From: Ligula intestinalis
Taxonomy: Eukaryota > Platyhelminthes > Cestoda > Diphyllobothriidea > Diphyllobothriidae
DNA: 64,000 nt
Direction of reading: 5' to 3'
NCBI GenBank assembly: GCA_036362985.1
Contig: JAYGXS010000003.1
Coordinates: 80,518,945 to 80,582,944 of the forward strand
The position numbers and the translations under genes are program-made. Under the pieces are notes generated by a model. The model was given only the letters and a program-made list of their open reading frames with translations. It had not been told where the DNA came from and searched no databases. How positions within the stretch are numbered: the stretch's first letter is position 1; the number at the start of each line of letters is the position of its first letter. Positions 12,407-23,550 of the stretch are shown piece after piece.

Positions 12407-12725
12407 CTAAGGTTAACCCTTACGGCTGCGATCTTCCAGGCCCGGTTCCTTAGGAGAAGAGAGAATTCATAAAAAAGACCAGCTTAAAAGGAAGAGTGTA
12501 TTCTGTACCGAAGGGTGGAGGAATGGGCAGGAGATTTGACTCGGACGAGTGTAGGTCTGCACCCGAGCGGGATCGTGTCCGAAGTGATGTCTAACGGCAG
12601 TAATTCGAGCGGCCACCGAAAGCTGTCTTTGTCTAATGCTGCCTTGAAGGTGATTGGTTGAGGCGCAATTGTACGCACCGGTGTGGACGCAACCGAGACT
12701 GGGCATGTTAGTAGGTCGCGCCCGA
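12407..12725 (+). repeat. Dispersed repeat A, copy 2
   Basis: Shares its ends with the copy at 9880: AAGGTTAACCCTTACGGCT at the left and GTTAGTAGGTCGCGC at the right. The middle parts are more diverged. Confidence 0.6.
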
Positions 12726-13389
12726 CATTTAATAGCAAATCACGTCCTCTTCCAAGCTTTGGCTATTTTAGCTTGTGTTTTCGTTTGGTTTTAAGAATGA
12801 TTGGAATGGACATTGTACAGTCTTTAACCAATTAAAAATACAAATGTGGTTAAAGCTTACAGATAGCCTTTCTGAAGGCAAACCTTTAACGAGAACGTGA
12901 GGTGCTATAAAATGACTAAAAGAAAAATATTCCTGCTTGTATTTTCTATAAAGTGTATTTGAAGGTATAAAGGCGGCGAACATGTTTAGAAGAATTGTGC
13001 ATTACGCAAGCTGTCATTTTTTTGAGTACAGTTATTTCAGAAGAACGAAAGGACAGCCGTTCGAAAGCCGGCTATTTAATGTCGCTAGAATATCTTTAGA
13101 TTAGGCTCTGAGTTAAAAATGACACTATTCCGTACGATAAACTGAAAAATTTCCGGAGCAACAGAATCGGTCACGTGGGAAGGACGGGGCATAATTGTCA
13201 TGCCATTATCAAGCCCGCATCCGACACTGACAAGTTAACTGTGGCAGTTAATGAGCCATCGTCGTACCAATTAAAACCTTAGGCTGGAACTGAAAATTAT
13301 AGTAAGCATGCGGATGACCACTACTAATCATAAATACCGTGCAACCTGTGCATGTATCACCCTTATCCACTCATGTCTCCGACTTTCCA
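12726..13389. other. No recognisable gene
   Basis: Nothing supported. Confidence 0.4.
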
Positions 13390-13433
13390 AAAATTCTGCA
13401 AATATTCCCATTTTACAATTTGAAATTCAATTG
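13390..13433 (+). repeat. Fragment of PLE-linked dispersed repeat B
   Basis: TCTGCAAATATTCCCATTTT at about 13394 also occurs at about 62884 next to a PLE 3' end. A close relative (CACAAATATTCCTATTTT) is at about 20331, at the edge of a foldback element. Confidence 0.6.
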
Positions 13434-13499
13434 TTTATTTTCCTACAATTACCAATGATTAAGGATTCTTGAAAGAATCTGAAACGTCAGGAAAATAAA
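13434..13499 (+). ncRNA. Hammerhead-like fold, perfect 11-bp stem I, core lost
   Basis: TTTATTTTCCT (13434-13444) is the exact reverse complement of AGGAAAATAAA (13489-13499). Between them is a 7-bp hairpin GATTCTT/AAGAATC (13464-13479) followed by GAAACGTC (13481-13488). This is the stem I, stem II and GAAA arrangement of the other copies. However, the 5' box is replaced by 19 bases without CTGANGA, so it is probably inactive. Confidence 0.5.
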
Positions 13500-13682
13500 G
13501 CCCTTATTCTAGTGATCACATCTACTTATTTTAAGCTGCTCCTGGAACTCGCATATTCTCCTCCATTGGAAATCCACTTAAATAATCATTCCTGTTCTAA
13601 GAAACATTTTAAAATGTTGCTTACGGTCGGTTACTGACCGTATATTTAAAGAATTCTGACCTAACAATCTCCGAGAAGAAGA
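13500..13682. other. PLE downstream flank
   Basis: TAGTGATCACATCT and CTGGAACTCGCATATTC follow the motif. A similar CTGGGACTCGCATATTC block follows the 32.9 kb motif, so this is probably conserved PLE flanking sequence. Confidence 0.45.
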
Positions 13683-13757
13683 AGATTCGATCACTGGGAC
13701 AACACTTATTCGCCTGACGTTTCAACATCCGTCGCGGAATCTTCATCGGAGACATCA
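13683..13757 (-). ncRNA. Hammerhead-like motif, PLE 3' end
   Basis: On the minus strand: GTCT, then CCGATGA (13743-13749; canonical U4 changed to C), a hairpin around TTCCGCGACGGA, then GAAACGTC and AGGCGAATAAG. Stem I pairs GTCT with AGGC. The downstream CAGTGATCGAATCTTCTTC matches the flank of the 3.2 kb copy. Confidence 0.55.
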
Positions 13758-14130
13758 GCAGAAAACAGTAGCGGGTGCTAAATGCACAGGAAGGTTCATA
13801 TGTGTACGTAGCAGACTTTCGAAAAGTTGATGTGTGTATCTGTTATCACAAGTGGCATACATGCGTTTAACGATCAAAGTCCTCGAAAAATTAAGCTTGC
13901 GTGTAGAATAAATTTTGTTTGCAACCTCAGTGCTGGTCTCCTCTCGATAAGCACTCAGTGGCGCATTTGCAAAGATTCGACGGAGAAAACGAGTTTCGGC
14001 AAGTGCGCGATGAAAAAAGATGCACAATTGTTCGTGATAGCCGCCGATGTCGTGTGATTTCAGGACTGGGCAGGTTCCGTCTGACTGGCAGTATTCATCA
14101 ACGCCCACGCATGAGTCGACAGAGGGGTAA
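13755..14130 (-). pseudogene. PLE 3'-terminal region remnant
   Basis: In one minus frame the text around ASQTEPAQS resembles GSQTAEQSS at 3.05 kb. Both copies lead into TDVETSGE or TDIETSGE, which is read through the hammerhead-like motif. Several stops are present. No GIY-YIG core is seen, so this is the tail end of a PLE. The alternative 117-aa minus frame is not recognised. Confidence 0.45.
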
Positions 14131-14182
14131 GCTACAGTAGATTCCCTATCTCATGAAATTTCATTTGGAATTTTTAGTTGCG

Positions 14183-15080
14183 TTTTCGATTCAAACATAT
14201 GAATTACGTATGATTGTAATAATGACAATCTTACAGCCTAATCTCAATATATTTTAGTCCCGTCAGGATGCCGACTTTTTAACGAGTTTAGCGCTGACAG
14301 CTGATAAAACCTAGGTACTGTAAAAATGGCTACTTAGGTAGTATGCATTTTCATCATGGATTTTGACTGCCTTTATAAATTCAAATGTATTCTATGAAAA
14401 ACTTGCAGGAAAAAATTATTTCTTGTAGTCGTTTGGTAGCAAATTGCGCCTTCTTTAAATTTTATGCTTAAAGAAACGATATCTGTCGGTTTTAAAAAAG
14501 TTTCTAATTTGCTGAATAATTCTGAAACCTACAGACCGCTACACTTGAATTCAAGGGTTACAATTTGCGCGCTGTGTACATCCTGTTTTAGGAAAAGTAC
14601 ATTTTCGCCTCCTGCTTGAGAAAGAAGTCACATAATTCTCAAAAAATTTGCAAAAGATGTGAAAATTGCTTTGCATATTATAGGCAGCATTAATAAATTG
14701 ACGGATGTGATGTATAATGAATGACCACCTCACAATCATAAAAAAGCTCATGATCAGACATTTTTTCAAAACCGTAAGATACTCTTCCTTTAAGCAAAAC
14801 ATTTAAAGAAGGCACAATTTGCTACCAAACGACTACAAGAAATTTTTTTTTCCTGCATGTTTTTCATAGAATATATTTGGATTTACGAAGACAGTCAAAA
14901 TCCATGATGAAAATGCATGCTACTTAAGCAGCCATATTTTACAGTACCTACGTTTTATTAGCTATCAGCTCGTTAAAAAGTCGGCATCCTGACGTGACTA
15001 AAATATATGAGATTAGGCTGAAAGATTGTCATTATTACAACCACGCATAACTGATATGTTTGAATCGAAAATGCAGACGT
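14183..15080. mobile_element. Large inverted-repeat (foldback/MITE-like) element
   Basis: Left arm about 14183-14460 and right arm about 14806-15080 are inverted copies, roughly 90% alike by eye. Shared blocks include TTTTCGATTCAAACATAT, GTCAGGATGCCGACTTTTT, TCATCATGGATTTTGACTG and GTAGTCGTTTGGTAGCAAAT. The 345-bp centre holds only an 83-aa minus ORF that I do not recognise. No transposase is present, so the element would be non-autonomous. Isolated arm-like pieces occur at 28.45 and 29.88 kb. Confidence 0.8.
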
Positions 15081-16090
15081 TTACCTACCAGCCGGACCTC
15101 GTAGCCTATGTGGTTATAACTGTTAAAACCCTACCATATGCTGCCATGGTTTTGAACCCCACCGAGTTTTTAAAAATTTGTTCATGCAAATGATTTGCCC
15201 AATCTGTCTCATTGTGCGTGGCTTTTAGCGGTTTTGACCATGTGTTTACTCCCTCCACTTGCTTGCAATAGGAAATACTCTGTTCGTTAGTTCCACCTGA
15301 TTATTCGCCTTCATTGTGGAAAGGGATACGTACTTTCTAATTTGTCATTTGCGCGATCACCAGCTGTTAACGTAATGATAAAAACCCGCTCTTTGATGCA
15401 GAAAAATCAGAGTTGAAGACACCAATTTTCAACGTAAAACGAACATGCGCGGCCGTTGGTGAACACGCCATTCCGACCACGGTACGCGGTTCAACTGTCT
15501 GTTGCCCGACCGATCGGTAGGTCAAATTCATAGAATACATTGAGTGATCTAATTCTGTCATTTTCTGGGTTCTGGCCAGCATCAAACTGATTCCTAATCG
15601 TTCCGCGATATGTAGTTGCCTGCGTGGGCCTTAATACGGAACTGATAAGCACGTTCCGTCCTTAAATCAACGCCTTCCCATGAACCCTCTCATGTGACAG
15701 GAAAACTATTGATCTTGACTTTAATACCTGTTGACCGAGCCAGCTTAAATTAGCAGGCCAGAGTTTGAGTGTGACTGATAGATGATGAGAAATAAACCAG
15801 AAACTGTCATCACGATGTCCTCTGCCCGTGGACCATTACTTCGGAGTTCCTCAACCTCAATTTTAGGAAGAGAAGACAGGATAATAACTAGTACTTTGCT
15901 GTCACTGGTACTAGTACATGAACTCTGATCCGTGTGTCCAGCAGTAGCCTTCTGTGGTCGGTCTCGTTTAGTCCACAGTCTCCTCTAAGCAGCGTGTCCA
16001 CAGCAGAGTCCCGTTCTGCTAGCGCCTCGCTTTTTAAGGGGCAGTCGTCGTTGCTCCCCATTGGTCGTCCTAGTGCGCACGTTCGTGCGT
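15081..16090. other. No recognisable gene
   Basis: Nothing supported. Confidence 0.4.
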
Positions 16091-16164
16091 CTGTCCTCGC
16101 GTGACCTCACTCGGCTGTCGGCCGGCTCCGATAGCAGTCCGCCTGAATTCTTTGCCCTAGCCTA

Positions 16165-16225
16165 GTCGGCCCTTCGACGGTAGGCAGGCAAGTAGCCCTT
16201 GTTGGATCCGGAAATACGCCCGGTG
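16165..16225 (-). repeat. Short repeat shared with 23.8 kb
   Basis: GGTAGGCAGGCAAGTAGCCC and the following TTGTTGGATCCGGA recur exactly at about 23811-23842 inside the Jockey-like LINE tail. Here the flanks are not LINE-like, so the segment has an independent repeat history. Confidence 0.6.
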
Positions 16226-16469
16226 GGCCTCAATCCCGGCGGCGAGGAGGTGGAGAAGGAGTCGGAGCAGCATAGTCAGGAGGGGCTGCTCTGTCATAAA
16301 AAAACAGATTGAGAGGAGAAATGATGAATCCACCATAGGGAGGTTTGGTGTAGCAAACCTTGGCCGCTCTGAGGGCGGGTGGGAACGCAGTCGAAGACGC
16401 GTCTGCTGTGGTTCCCCCCCCCCTTCGACGGTCGCACGGCATGGCGCACTGTGTATGCGTCTGACTGCC

Positions 16470-16615
16470 CTCACGTGACCTCGTACTGTCTGACGTCTAG
16501 GTGACGTGCTTGGCCAGTCTAACACCTCCCACTGTTCCAAGGTTGACTAGTCCGGCGTGACCTCGGACTGTCTGTGTCTCTGTCTGGGTGACGTGCTTGG
16601 TCCTCCCAACACTCA
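16470..16615 (+). repeat. Degenerate ~84-bp tandem repeat
   Basis: CGTGACCTCG...ACTGTCTG...GGTGACGTGCTTGG occurs at about 16473 and again at about 16557. A weaker CGCGTGACCTCAC lies at 16098. Confidence 0.55.
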
Positions 16616-19600
16616 AGTTGTCAAATAAGGGCCGAAAATAACACCGCAGATGACGAAGTGCATGACAGATGAATCTCAAGGCTCGACGTCGGCGCACTAC
16701 TCCGTTCCTTGCAGTAAGATTAACCCTTAGCCTACATGACACTCGCCATAGCTAAAACAGGCGCCTGCGTCTCCGTGAATAGCCCGAGTGGCGTGTAGTG
16801 ACAGGTTCGCGTAGGCAGCACTAAATAGAGCAGGCGGAGAGAACGCATACATTAACGTCGCTGCATAAAATGCGCAGTTGAAGAAGGCCGCACAACGCGA
16901 GCACAGACGTGTTTAGTTGGCGCAACACTACCCAGCCGAAAATGGGACACCACAAAGGCAGATGCGATTTCACAAGAGAAACGCACTCACAAGGCTGCCT
17001 CCTTTGAATACTCTCGCGGGCTAAGGAAAGCAGCCGAATTTGGAAGCAATTGACGGAAAATAATAAGCTGATGTTGACCCGGAAAAGAGTAATATTTTAA
17101 GCAGTGGGACTAGACTTTCGCATGTATCAAATGGGCTATTGTAAACGGAGGAACTCCGAGATTACAGAAGCAGGCGCACACGCCGAAAGTTTAATCTTCA
17201 CATTTGAGGTTATTATCAGATAATAAATCCTATTTGGGCCGAGTAAGTGCATTGAAATCATCAGCCAACCACATTGTAATTACCCGTTGTAGTCGTTCAT
17301 ACTACATTTTTGATCATCGGCTTTCAGGGTTCAATTTTAAGTGCAGTTTCATCCCCATAGCCGTTACACAAAGTATCGAGTAGAAAAAGTTAGGGGGGAG
17401 GTGCGGATGAAATGCTGTGCAATTTATTCATAAATCTTCCAACTGTAGACGCCAGTATGTCGTAAAAAGTAAAACGTGAGGTAAGAGAGACACAGTCGAA
17501 GCAACATAAAACATGTTGGAACTTCCTTTAAAATATCATGATAGCTCTTCAACCATGTCTCGAGGCGCGGGAAGGCCCATAGGGTCACGAGGTAACCCGT
17601 AAGTGTAGACTGAGGGCAGCACCACCTAGTCAGCCAGTGTAACCGATGGGCGCATAGCTCTGTCCTTATAGAGGTTGATGATGATAGCCGAAATGCCGAT
17701 AGCTAGGGCAATAGAGTGTACAGTCACGACTGTGAGCATGAGAGCGAAGAAACCCTATAAAGGGAGAGAAAGGGAAATGACGTGCATGCTATGCAAAAGG
17801 CATAATAAGACAGCGCTGATGAGTTTCAAGACCCATCAAGGTCAAAAAGAGGACCAAAATCACCATTTCTGACCTCTTTAACATTAATTAGGCATATTAC
17901 AATTGCCTATTCGAAAGTCGAGTCTGGATTTAGGTAATGGCCATTGAATATTTGGGACACATTCGGCCGTCACGAATAAATATGTCTACCGTGTGTTTCA
18001 TAGCGTGGTGGACGCAGGATGGTGACCTGCATGTGCGCTAATTTGTAGTGAAAACAGGTCGTGCTGTGGCACGCGTAGACGGGTTTACCGACCCTGTAAG
18101 CCACTGTCTACAGCCCGCATCAGAAAACTAACCAGCTCGGACGGCAGCCTCATGCTGGGGGAAAGAGTAAGGTGGATTGTTCAGCGCACTTTCCCCACTA
18201 TAAACATACCAACGCGCTTGGAGCTATTAGGGTGCGTAAAAAGCTGTGGCTTGAAACGCTGCAAACTGAAGGGATAACCCGAGCCGTGTGGTCAGCCCAG
18301 TGTGTATGTGTGTGGAGTGGCTAACTGGTAGACTGAGAGTCAGGCTGCAATGGCTTCTTCTTATGACACTCCCGCTCAGCTGGGACCCGAGTCGTTGCCA
18401 ACTTTGCAGTAATTTTTCTCGGTTGTGGAGGTCAGGCCAGCGTTTCTACATCAAACCGTTGTGGAGCACACAGTTGACCTCGTCAAAGCCGACGATCGAA
18501 CTGATAGCAGGCTTGCGCTGTATCTGCCGCCTTCTCTCCTACCTCATGCACCTGAGCTCGGTGACAAAGCAGGGTCAAGATGGCCGGGGAAATGAGCGAG
18601 CACAGTAGCTGATAAATTCAACCAGTGCGTTTACGCGAAACACACATGACCTGGTCCGCGCACGTCCAAACACGTTTTGCGCGGAACAAGGTGGCCCAGA
18701 AGCCATTGGAAATGGGAGTGTCACAGAGGCCATCGTAAGAAGGGCCATCTCAGTTTGACAATGTGTTATGAAAAGACCAAGCTATCTCGTCAGTTAGGAA
18801 CCTTACAAATCCTGATTGTTTGTGCGTAGTGAAAGAAGGGAAAAAGGATCATTCTTTCTTAGGATGGGCCGAATGGGGAGCGGAGACCCGCGGACTCGAG
18901 TTCTATTTCTTTTCCATCTATCGCGTATCTGCTTTTCGCAGTTGAAGCTGGCCAGCCATCGGTTGCTACTATTCAACGCAATTGGCAGGCAGAGTTATGG
19001 CAATAAAGCTTAAGGATAGGTGCGTCCGTAGTGGGTCGTTGACTACCCGACGTCTGGTCTTCCTGTTGTGACGTCACTCCGTCTAGACCTCAAGGTCGTT
19101 GCGGACGCCAGACTTACTGGCGCGCATGAAGTGGACCGCCCACCAAGATTTCCACCCACACGCTGTCCAACCAACCACAGGTCAACCTAGCCAGTAAACG
19201 ATCTCTCTTTCTCTGTCTACTGGCCTGACTGCTCTCAAACTGGCACTTGGGACCCGGCCAACCTCCTGTGTGGCCGTGTTCTCCCAAGTCAGACTTCTTC
19301 CATCTATTCTTCGATCCATTGTGTACACAATATACTCTTCCCACTACTCTGGCCTTTAACGAATTCTCCTCCACTAAGTAACCATGGTCTGAAGATCGCA
19401 GTTGCTGGGTTTAACTCACTTAACCCTTTGCGATATGTCTCCCACGCCGCATGCCACGCACGTGTTCGACAGCGTCCCGCATTGGCTGTGGCAAGCGAGC
19501 TCTCGTCAGATCTGATTGGCCCAGGTCTACAAGAAGTGACTCAGGCCTTCCATAGTTTTCTCATCAACCAAATCGGACACAACAGAACCCGCCTGAAGAG

Positions 19601-20290
19601 AACGTTATATAGGAACGTAGACTTTTAGTGAGAAAGACTTGTAGGTTTTTAATAATTTTTTTCTCGTAGCTGATCGTGTTCTCTTTTTCTTCAGTGTTGG
19701 TGTTTGGGACAAAGTCAGGCAAGCATACGGTTCGTGCGAATTATAAGTACCCAACGGGATATTCAATGTGAGTTACTAAGTCCTTTGTGGTGAATGGTCA
19801 GCAGGATCTCTAAACGAAAGACAGCCTAAAAGGTTGCCATGGAGCTGCGAAATAGGGTGCACTACAGTCCACAAACACACGCGTGATACAGCAGTGAGAT
19901 ACGCTACGAGGAGAATGAGTACCATTCCCAAGACGTGAGGTACTAACGCAAAAACGGAAGCGAACAATGAACGACACAGAAGTAAAGGATTTACCAGTGC
20001 AACGTCGGAGAACTGTGACAGCAACTTAAATGGCCAAAACGAAGAAGATTGCAATGGGGGGAGGGGGGCTGTCAGTGACGGTTATGCTAAAGAGCAGGTT
20101 TGTGAACTAAGTGAGCTGATATGCAGATCGTTCAATCAAATTCACTGGCCTACAGTTAAGTCAATAGCGTGTAAATGGTGGATACTTATGAGGCCTAGCA
20201 GCAGAAATGGATACGGAAAGTTATTTTGCGTCGATGTTACGGTTTCGAGCCCCTACAGTCGGTCACACCACGAAAAGATGACAGTAATGT
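16616..20290. other. No recognisable gene
   Basis: Only short ORFs. A hydrophobic 92-aa minus ORF at 19776-20054 is noted but is not supported as an exon. Confidence 0.4.
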
Positions 20291-20328
20291 GTTCCTACTA
20301 CTACTACTGCTACTAGTAATATAATGCT

Positions 20329-20740
20329 TCCACAAATATTCCTATTTTACAGTTGAGAATTCATGTTGGCAAATATATTTTTTCGGCAATTCATCAGCGG
20401 GCCAGTACAATGCAAAGACAGAAATGGCCAGTTATAGGTAGTGTCGTTCTTCAATGGTTCGCGGGGTAGGGGGGAGGGTGGTGGGGGTTTAATAAGTCAT
20501 CGTGGTTTTCCCTCGTCTCACGCATGCGGGTTCTAGGCTGTTGGTGGCGTTGGGTCCGGCAAGCAGGTAAAAAGGGGGTGGAAGGGAAAACCACGATGAC
20601 TAATTAAACCCCCACCACCCTCCCCCCTACCCTGCGAACCACTTAAGAACGACACCACCTACAACTGACTATTTCTGTCCTTGCATTGTACTGGCCCGCT
20701 AATTAATTGCCGAAAACATATGTTCGCCAGAATGAATTCC
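20329..20740. mobile_element. Foldback element with 12-bp target duplication
   Basis: Long inverted repeat: left arm about 20341-20513, right arm 20583-20740, loop about 69 bases, arms about 90% alike. Flanking copies TAATATAATGCT (20317-20328) and TAATATAGTGCT (20741-20752) look like a 12-bp target-site duplication with one change. The outer parts are repeat B, which also forms the 3' end of the PLE at 62.9 kb, so the element may be PLE-derived. Each arm carries a CTGANGA-like box and a GAA box with an AT-rich palindrome next to it. Confidence 0.75.
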
Positions 20741-20761
20741 TAATATAGTGCTACAGTTACT

Positions 20762-20998
20762 TCAACCACTACAGAATTGGATGACAGCACATACTATAAA
20801 AGATAAAAGAGTTTCCAAAAGGACGGATAAAGCGAACTAACAAGTCGCATCCTCGCTACAATAAAAAAAACCATCGACTGTACATAGTTATCAAAATGGC
20901 CTGACTACAGAACTAGAAACGGACGCTTCCTTCTACCCGTTAGGCCATACCTTAAAAATTCCTAGCTAATTGAGGACACAAACAATCATTTCGTTATA
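20762..20998 (+). repeat. Direct repeat flanking the TAC array, left copy
   Basis: CACTACAGAATTGGATGACA, AAAAGATAA and CTAGCTAATTGAGGACACAA recur in order at 21943-22245. The two copies bracket the trinucleotide array. Confidence 0.6.
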
Positions 20999-21236
20999 AG
21001 GAGGGGTTTAGCAGTATTAAATAATTCAGTTGACCCAACTGTCAAAATCTCGGCGGCCTTGGTGGGCTCGGAAGCAAATGACTGGCACGGCCGAAGTTGC
21101 TTCTATGCGTGCCATCATGCCTTCCCCCAATGTTCGGCATTTGCTATCGACGTGCAATCTTAATAACGCCTGCCATACCCTGATCCGGCTCCCGGATAGC
21201 GCAAGCACATATATCAAGCGGTCCATTTGGGGGACA

Positions 21237-21239
21237 TCA

Positions 21240-21295
<56 letters not shown>

Positions 21296-21809
21296 ATACT
21301 ATTACTGCTACTTCTTCTACTACTACATCTACTACTACTACTATTACTACTACTACTTCTACTACTACTACTACTACTACTACTAATACAACTACTACTT
21401 CTACTACTACTACAACTAATTCTTCTACTACTTCTACTTCTACTATTACTTCTACTACTACTACTACTACTACTTCTTCTACTACTACATCTACTACTAC
21501 TACTACTTCTACTACTACTACTACTATTACTACTATTACTACTACTACTACTACTACTAATACAACTACTACTACTACTACAACTAATTCTTCTACTACT
21601 ACTTCTACTACTACTACTTCTACTATTACTACTACTTCTACTACTACTACTACTACTTCTTCTTCTACTACTACATCTACTACTACTACTATTACTACTA
21701 CTACTTCTACTACTACTACTACTAATACTACTACTACTACTAATACAACTACTACTTCTACTACTACTACAACTAATTCTTCTACTACTACTTCTACTAC
21801 TTCTACTAT

Positions 21810-21858
<49 letters not shown>

Positions 21859-21905
21859 TCTACTACTACATCTACTACTACTACTACCTGCTACTACTAC
21901 TACTA
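21237..21905 (+). repeat. (TAC)n array with higher-order structure
   Basis: About 670 bases of TAC/ACT triplets interrupted by TTC, TAT, ACA and AAT variants. The interruptions recur in the same order. ACATCT lies at 21325, 21487, 21673 and 21868 (spacings 162, 186 and 195, all multiples of three), with AATACAACTA and ACAACTAATTCTTC between them. All frames are open as poly-Leu (plus) or poly-Val (minus), which is a consequence of the repeat and not evidence of a gene. Confidence 0.95.
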
Positions 21906-21939
21906 ATATTAATGATTATTATTATTATAATGCTACTAC

Positions 21940-22258
21940 TACCACTACCGAATTGGGTGTCAGCACACAATGTAAAAGATAATGAGGTTCCCAAAAGACA
22001 ACAAAATTGAGCGAACAAGTTTAATCTTCGCCGCAAGAAATAAAGAAAACAGCGATACGGCGATCGCTCTGCGTTTAGCACGGAGGCAGGCGTCAAAAAC
22101 ATTAAAACGAAAGGGCCAAGACAGTACAGAGTACAGATTAATGCATGAGCATATCACATAGGAATTGTAGTCAAGACTACAGAGCATGAAACAGTCCGTC
22201 CTGGCCTCAAGATCACACCTATTCTCAGCTAATTGAGCGCACAAATAATCATTTTGGC
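21940..22258 (+). repeat. Direct repeat flanking the TAC array, right copy
   Basis: CACTACCGAATTGGGTGTCA, AAAAGATAATGAGG and CAGCTAATTGAGCGCACAAA match the left copy. An extra piece of about 70 bases lies in the middle. Confidence 0.6.
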
Positions 22259-22718
22259 TTACATGGTTCAGTCCAACGCACCTATATTGCAGGGATTTTC
22301 AAATTGAGCCACCTTCTTTTCTGGCCTCTATTTGCATGCAAATTTTCTGATATAGACTTGGGTTGGCCGACTTTGCCCATTATAAACCATTTTTTATCCT
22401 TTTCTTTCTATCTGAACTACAATGAGGCCATGACTGCAAGAGGTCACAACGCTAGCGCCGTTTTGAAAGCAGTCCAATTTGGCCTATATTTGACAACCAT
22501 TCCAAGGACATTTATCCACGATGGCGAAAATTGCAGTCATTGGCGATTATGGATTACTTTTGATTCCCCAGTTTTGTGAGTTTGTGTGCCTAGTTTTGTA
22601 CATGTCGCATGGAGGATGTTTTTTGCTGAAAATGATGGAATAATATTTTCAAAAAACGTATCTCTGTCTACATTACGAATGCGGAGAGGATGAGAGAGGG
22701 AGGTAAGAATATGCGTAC
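22259..22718. other. Probable intron sequence
   Basis: Follows the splice donor of the membrane-protein exon on the minus strand. No feature seen. Confidence 0.4.
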
Positions 22719-23360
22719 CTGCGTGTAGAGGACAGTCGCGGCAATCATGATTAGGACGGCAGAGAGGAGAGAGCGCACGAGACCAACCAACTGTTCACTC
22801 GTCTGCACCACAGCCAGGTATGGGCAGGCGTCGTGGTACTTGGCAAACAGCACCCCCGACAGCACGGTGTGTGCCGACTTCAGCAGGCCACTCACCAGGC
22901 AGAAGAGGCAGAAGGCGAGGACAAAGACACCGGCGGAGACATTGATGGAGACAATGACGAGGAAGATGAAGCTGGGACAGAGGCAGCAGAGCAGAGCGAC
23001 GACCAGTAGGGCTGCAGACAGGGCGTTGACACTGAGGGGAGTCAGCCGGGCGGACCAACCAGTGTAGTGCAGCACCAGAAAGTTTACCAGAGATTCGGTG
23101 CCGAAGAGGAGCGCGTAGAGCAGGAAGACTTCACCAAAGGGGAAGAAACGGGTACTGATGAAGTCTACCCGTAGGTAAACCAGAGTGAGAGGCAGCAGGA
23201 GGTAGTCGGTGATGATAGTGGCTGCTGTGAGGAAGCCGCTGAAGAGAGTGAGTAGCAGTTGGCCTGTCGGGTACAGATTTGAGCCGACGGCGTAGACCAG
23301 GGTTGGAACGAGGAGACGCTCACGCAAGGTTAGGCTACGGACAGGGGACGCGGGATGGAT
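22719..23360 (-). CDS. Polytopic membrane protein, downstream exon
   Basis: A 642-bp (214-codon) open exon. On the minus strand it is preceded by a pyrimidine tract and CCACCCTCAG and ends CACGCAG before GTACGC, both good splice borders. The translation starts IHPASPVRSLTLRERLLVP and contains about six hydrophobic segments (near residues 20-45, 50-65, 75-95, 105-130, 132-155 and 190-212), with few charged residues. It joins in phase 0 with the exon ending at 31125. Overall it looks like a multi-pass transporter or similar protein, but I could not assign a family. ENT, MFS and SLC19 were considered without a decisive motif. Further exons should lie below 22.7 kb; none was identified. Confidence 0.7.
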
Positions 23361-23550
23361 CTGAGGGTGGGCCAGAAAAAAAGGAAATAAAAACGAAATT
23401 TACACTGCTGATGAAGGCAGCTGTCGTTTGAAAAGTCATCAGTTAGATTTCGATCAATAATCTTCAGGCCTGTATATGCATATGGTAATGTAATAAATAA
23501 ACTATGCTGGTTGGTGGAAGGATGTAGTGTTGTTCTTGTTGATTGTTAGC

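Noticed and set aside
16157..16540. 127-aa minus ORF containing QQGLLACLPS
   Set aside because: The shared stretch is a repeat that is read in different frames here and at 23.8 kb, so it is not a conserved protein.
19776..20054. Hydrophobic 92-aa minus ORF as a possible third exon of the membrane protein
   Set aside because: No convincing splice borders and no phase link to the donor at 22719.
21227..21982. 251-aa poly-leucine ORF and 196-aa poly-valine antisense ORF
   Set aside because: Both are direct consequences of the TAC repeat; no flanking gene structure.
23400..23445. CTGATGA...GAAAAGTC as a hammerhead
   Set aside because: The bases flanking the boxes do not pair, and the spacer forms no hairpin.
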